A stretch of DNA of 63,120 bases, from contig NZ_CYPR01000085.1 in the NCBI RefSeq assembly GCF_001408515.1, positions 1 to 63,120 of the forward strand, read 5' to 3'. The translations under genes were made by a program, and so were the position numbers. Each line of letters starts with the position of its first letter. Positions within the stretch are counted from its first letter, which is position 1. This stretch comes from Jannaschia seosinensis. GTDB lineage: Bacteria > Pseudomonadota > Alphaproteobacteria > Rhodobacterales > Rhodobacteraceae. Under the pieces are notes generated by a model. That model ran no database searches. It saw nothing but the letters and a program-made list of their open reading frames with translations, and had not been told where the DNA came from. Below, piece after piece: positions 62,884-63,120 of this stretch.

Positions 62884-63120
62884 GGGTACAGTACCAAGGC
62901 CATGGGCGCTGGCGGCATGTCGAAGAGCCAGGTCAGCCGGCTCTGCGGTGAGATCGATGAGCGGGTGAACGCGTTCCTGTCGCGGCCGCTGGAGGGCGAG
63001 TGGCCCTACCTTTGGCTCGATGCCACGTACCTGAAGGTGCGTGACGGCGGGCGCATTGTCAGCCGCGCCGCGATAGTGGCCATTGCGGTGAACGAGGACG
63101 GCAAACGTGAGGTGCTGGGC
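62884..63120 (+). pseudogene. Second IS256-type transposase, internal fragment
   Basis: An open plus-strand frame, entering from the IS256 border and running off the window, reads STKAMGAGGMSKSQVSRLCG and then PYLWLDATYLKVRDGGRIVS with VAIAVNEDGKREVLG. This is the middle of a different IS256-family transposase ('KALG..GISKSQVSRLCEEID', first DDE Asp in WLDATYLK). The residues that usually precede (STRSVDDLV) are reduced to ST, so the fragment lost its 5' half at the junction. The 3' part is outside the window. Confidence 0.8.

Larger units (their letters stand above)
61550..62889 (-). mobile_element. Complete IS256-family insertion sequence
   Basis: About 1340 bases. The ends read gcaacctgcggtctggaaat (61550-61569, inward) and, on the minus strand, gtaccctcaggtctggaaat (62889-62870), an imperfect inverted repeat of about 28 bases with identical ggtctggaaattc. 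No 8-bp target duplication is seen: tggataga on the left, agtaccaa on the right. The flanks belong to two different elements, so this copy probably arose with recombination or deletion after insertion. Confidence 0.85.

Noticed and set aside
1-63120. CRISPR arrays, tRNA or rRNA genes
   Set aside because: No regularly spaced direct repeats and no cloverleaf or rRNA signature were seen in any gap.

Overview
The window is a GC-rich (mostly about 65-68% G+C by eye) stretch of an alphaproteobacterial chromosome, most likely from Rhodobacteraceae (Rhodobacterales). The evidence is the gene content and order: ffs-dnaX-ybaB-recR, yejABEF, the cell-cycle regulator TrcR, plant-type glutamate-cysteine ligase, pyrB with a dihydroorotase-like neighbour, and a ribB carrying a degenerate cyclohydrolase II domain. 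No rRNA, tRNA or CRISPR array was found. Both ends lie inside insertion sequences (an IS1380 3' end at the left; an IS1380 5' end, a complete IS256-family element and a second IS256-type fragment at the right), so this may be a whole contig that breaks in repeats.

Layout. 1-2.75 kb: IS graveyard plus the decayed remains of a minus-strand metal/siderophore uptake operon (binding protein, methyltransferase tail, FecCD-type permease) split by an IS5-type transposase pseudogene. 3.2-9.5 kb: a divergent heme-oxygenase-like protein, gnd, and tetrapyrrole genes hemC, hemE and hemF around a flavin oxidoreductase. 9.7-19 kb: a D,D-carboxypeptidase, the yejABEF peptide importer, a membrane-anchored cytochrome c, pheA and a START-like protein. 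19-23.5 kb: nudC, the SRP RNA with its promoter, a DUF202 protein, dnaX and dps.

23.56-27.72 kb: a lower-GC island between dnaX/dps and ybaB-recR, two genes that are often close neighbours of dnaX. It holds a very large multi-cysteine transposase-like protein and a Schlafen-type AlbA_2 protein, and is bordered by imperfect ~42-bp inverted repeats. This is the best candidate in the window for an undescribed mobile or defence-like unit.

27.8-44.8 kb: ybaB-recR, a c-di-GMP phosphodiesterase, RNase T2, trcR, an OmpA/BON-like envelope protein with a small coiled-coil partner, ubiA/rsmE, a ferritin-like protein, gshA, the pyrB/pyrC-like/plsY cluster, a cysteine-poor uracil-DNA glycosylase, yghU and moaB. 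44.9-49.8 kb: a two-gene RND efflux system. 49.8-54.1 kb: nusB-ribH-ribB and ribE (riboflavin) with an SDR and a YdcH-like protein. 54.2-60.3 kb: capsule genes kpsS, a Wza/KpsD-like export lipoprotein and kpsC, then an orphan ParA and a glycosyltransferase. 60.9 kb to the end: stacked insertion sequences.

Several 'housekeeping' genes lack residues thought essential in their families: the dihydroorotase next to pyrB, the second domain of ribB, the heme oxygenase, the GGDEF half of the GGDEF/EAL protein, and the iron-sulphur cysteines of the family-4 uracil-DNA glycosylase. These are listed as separate findings.
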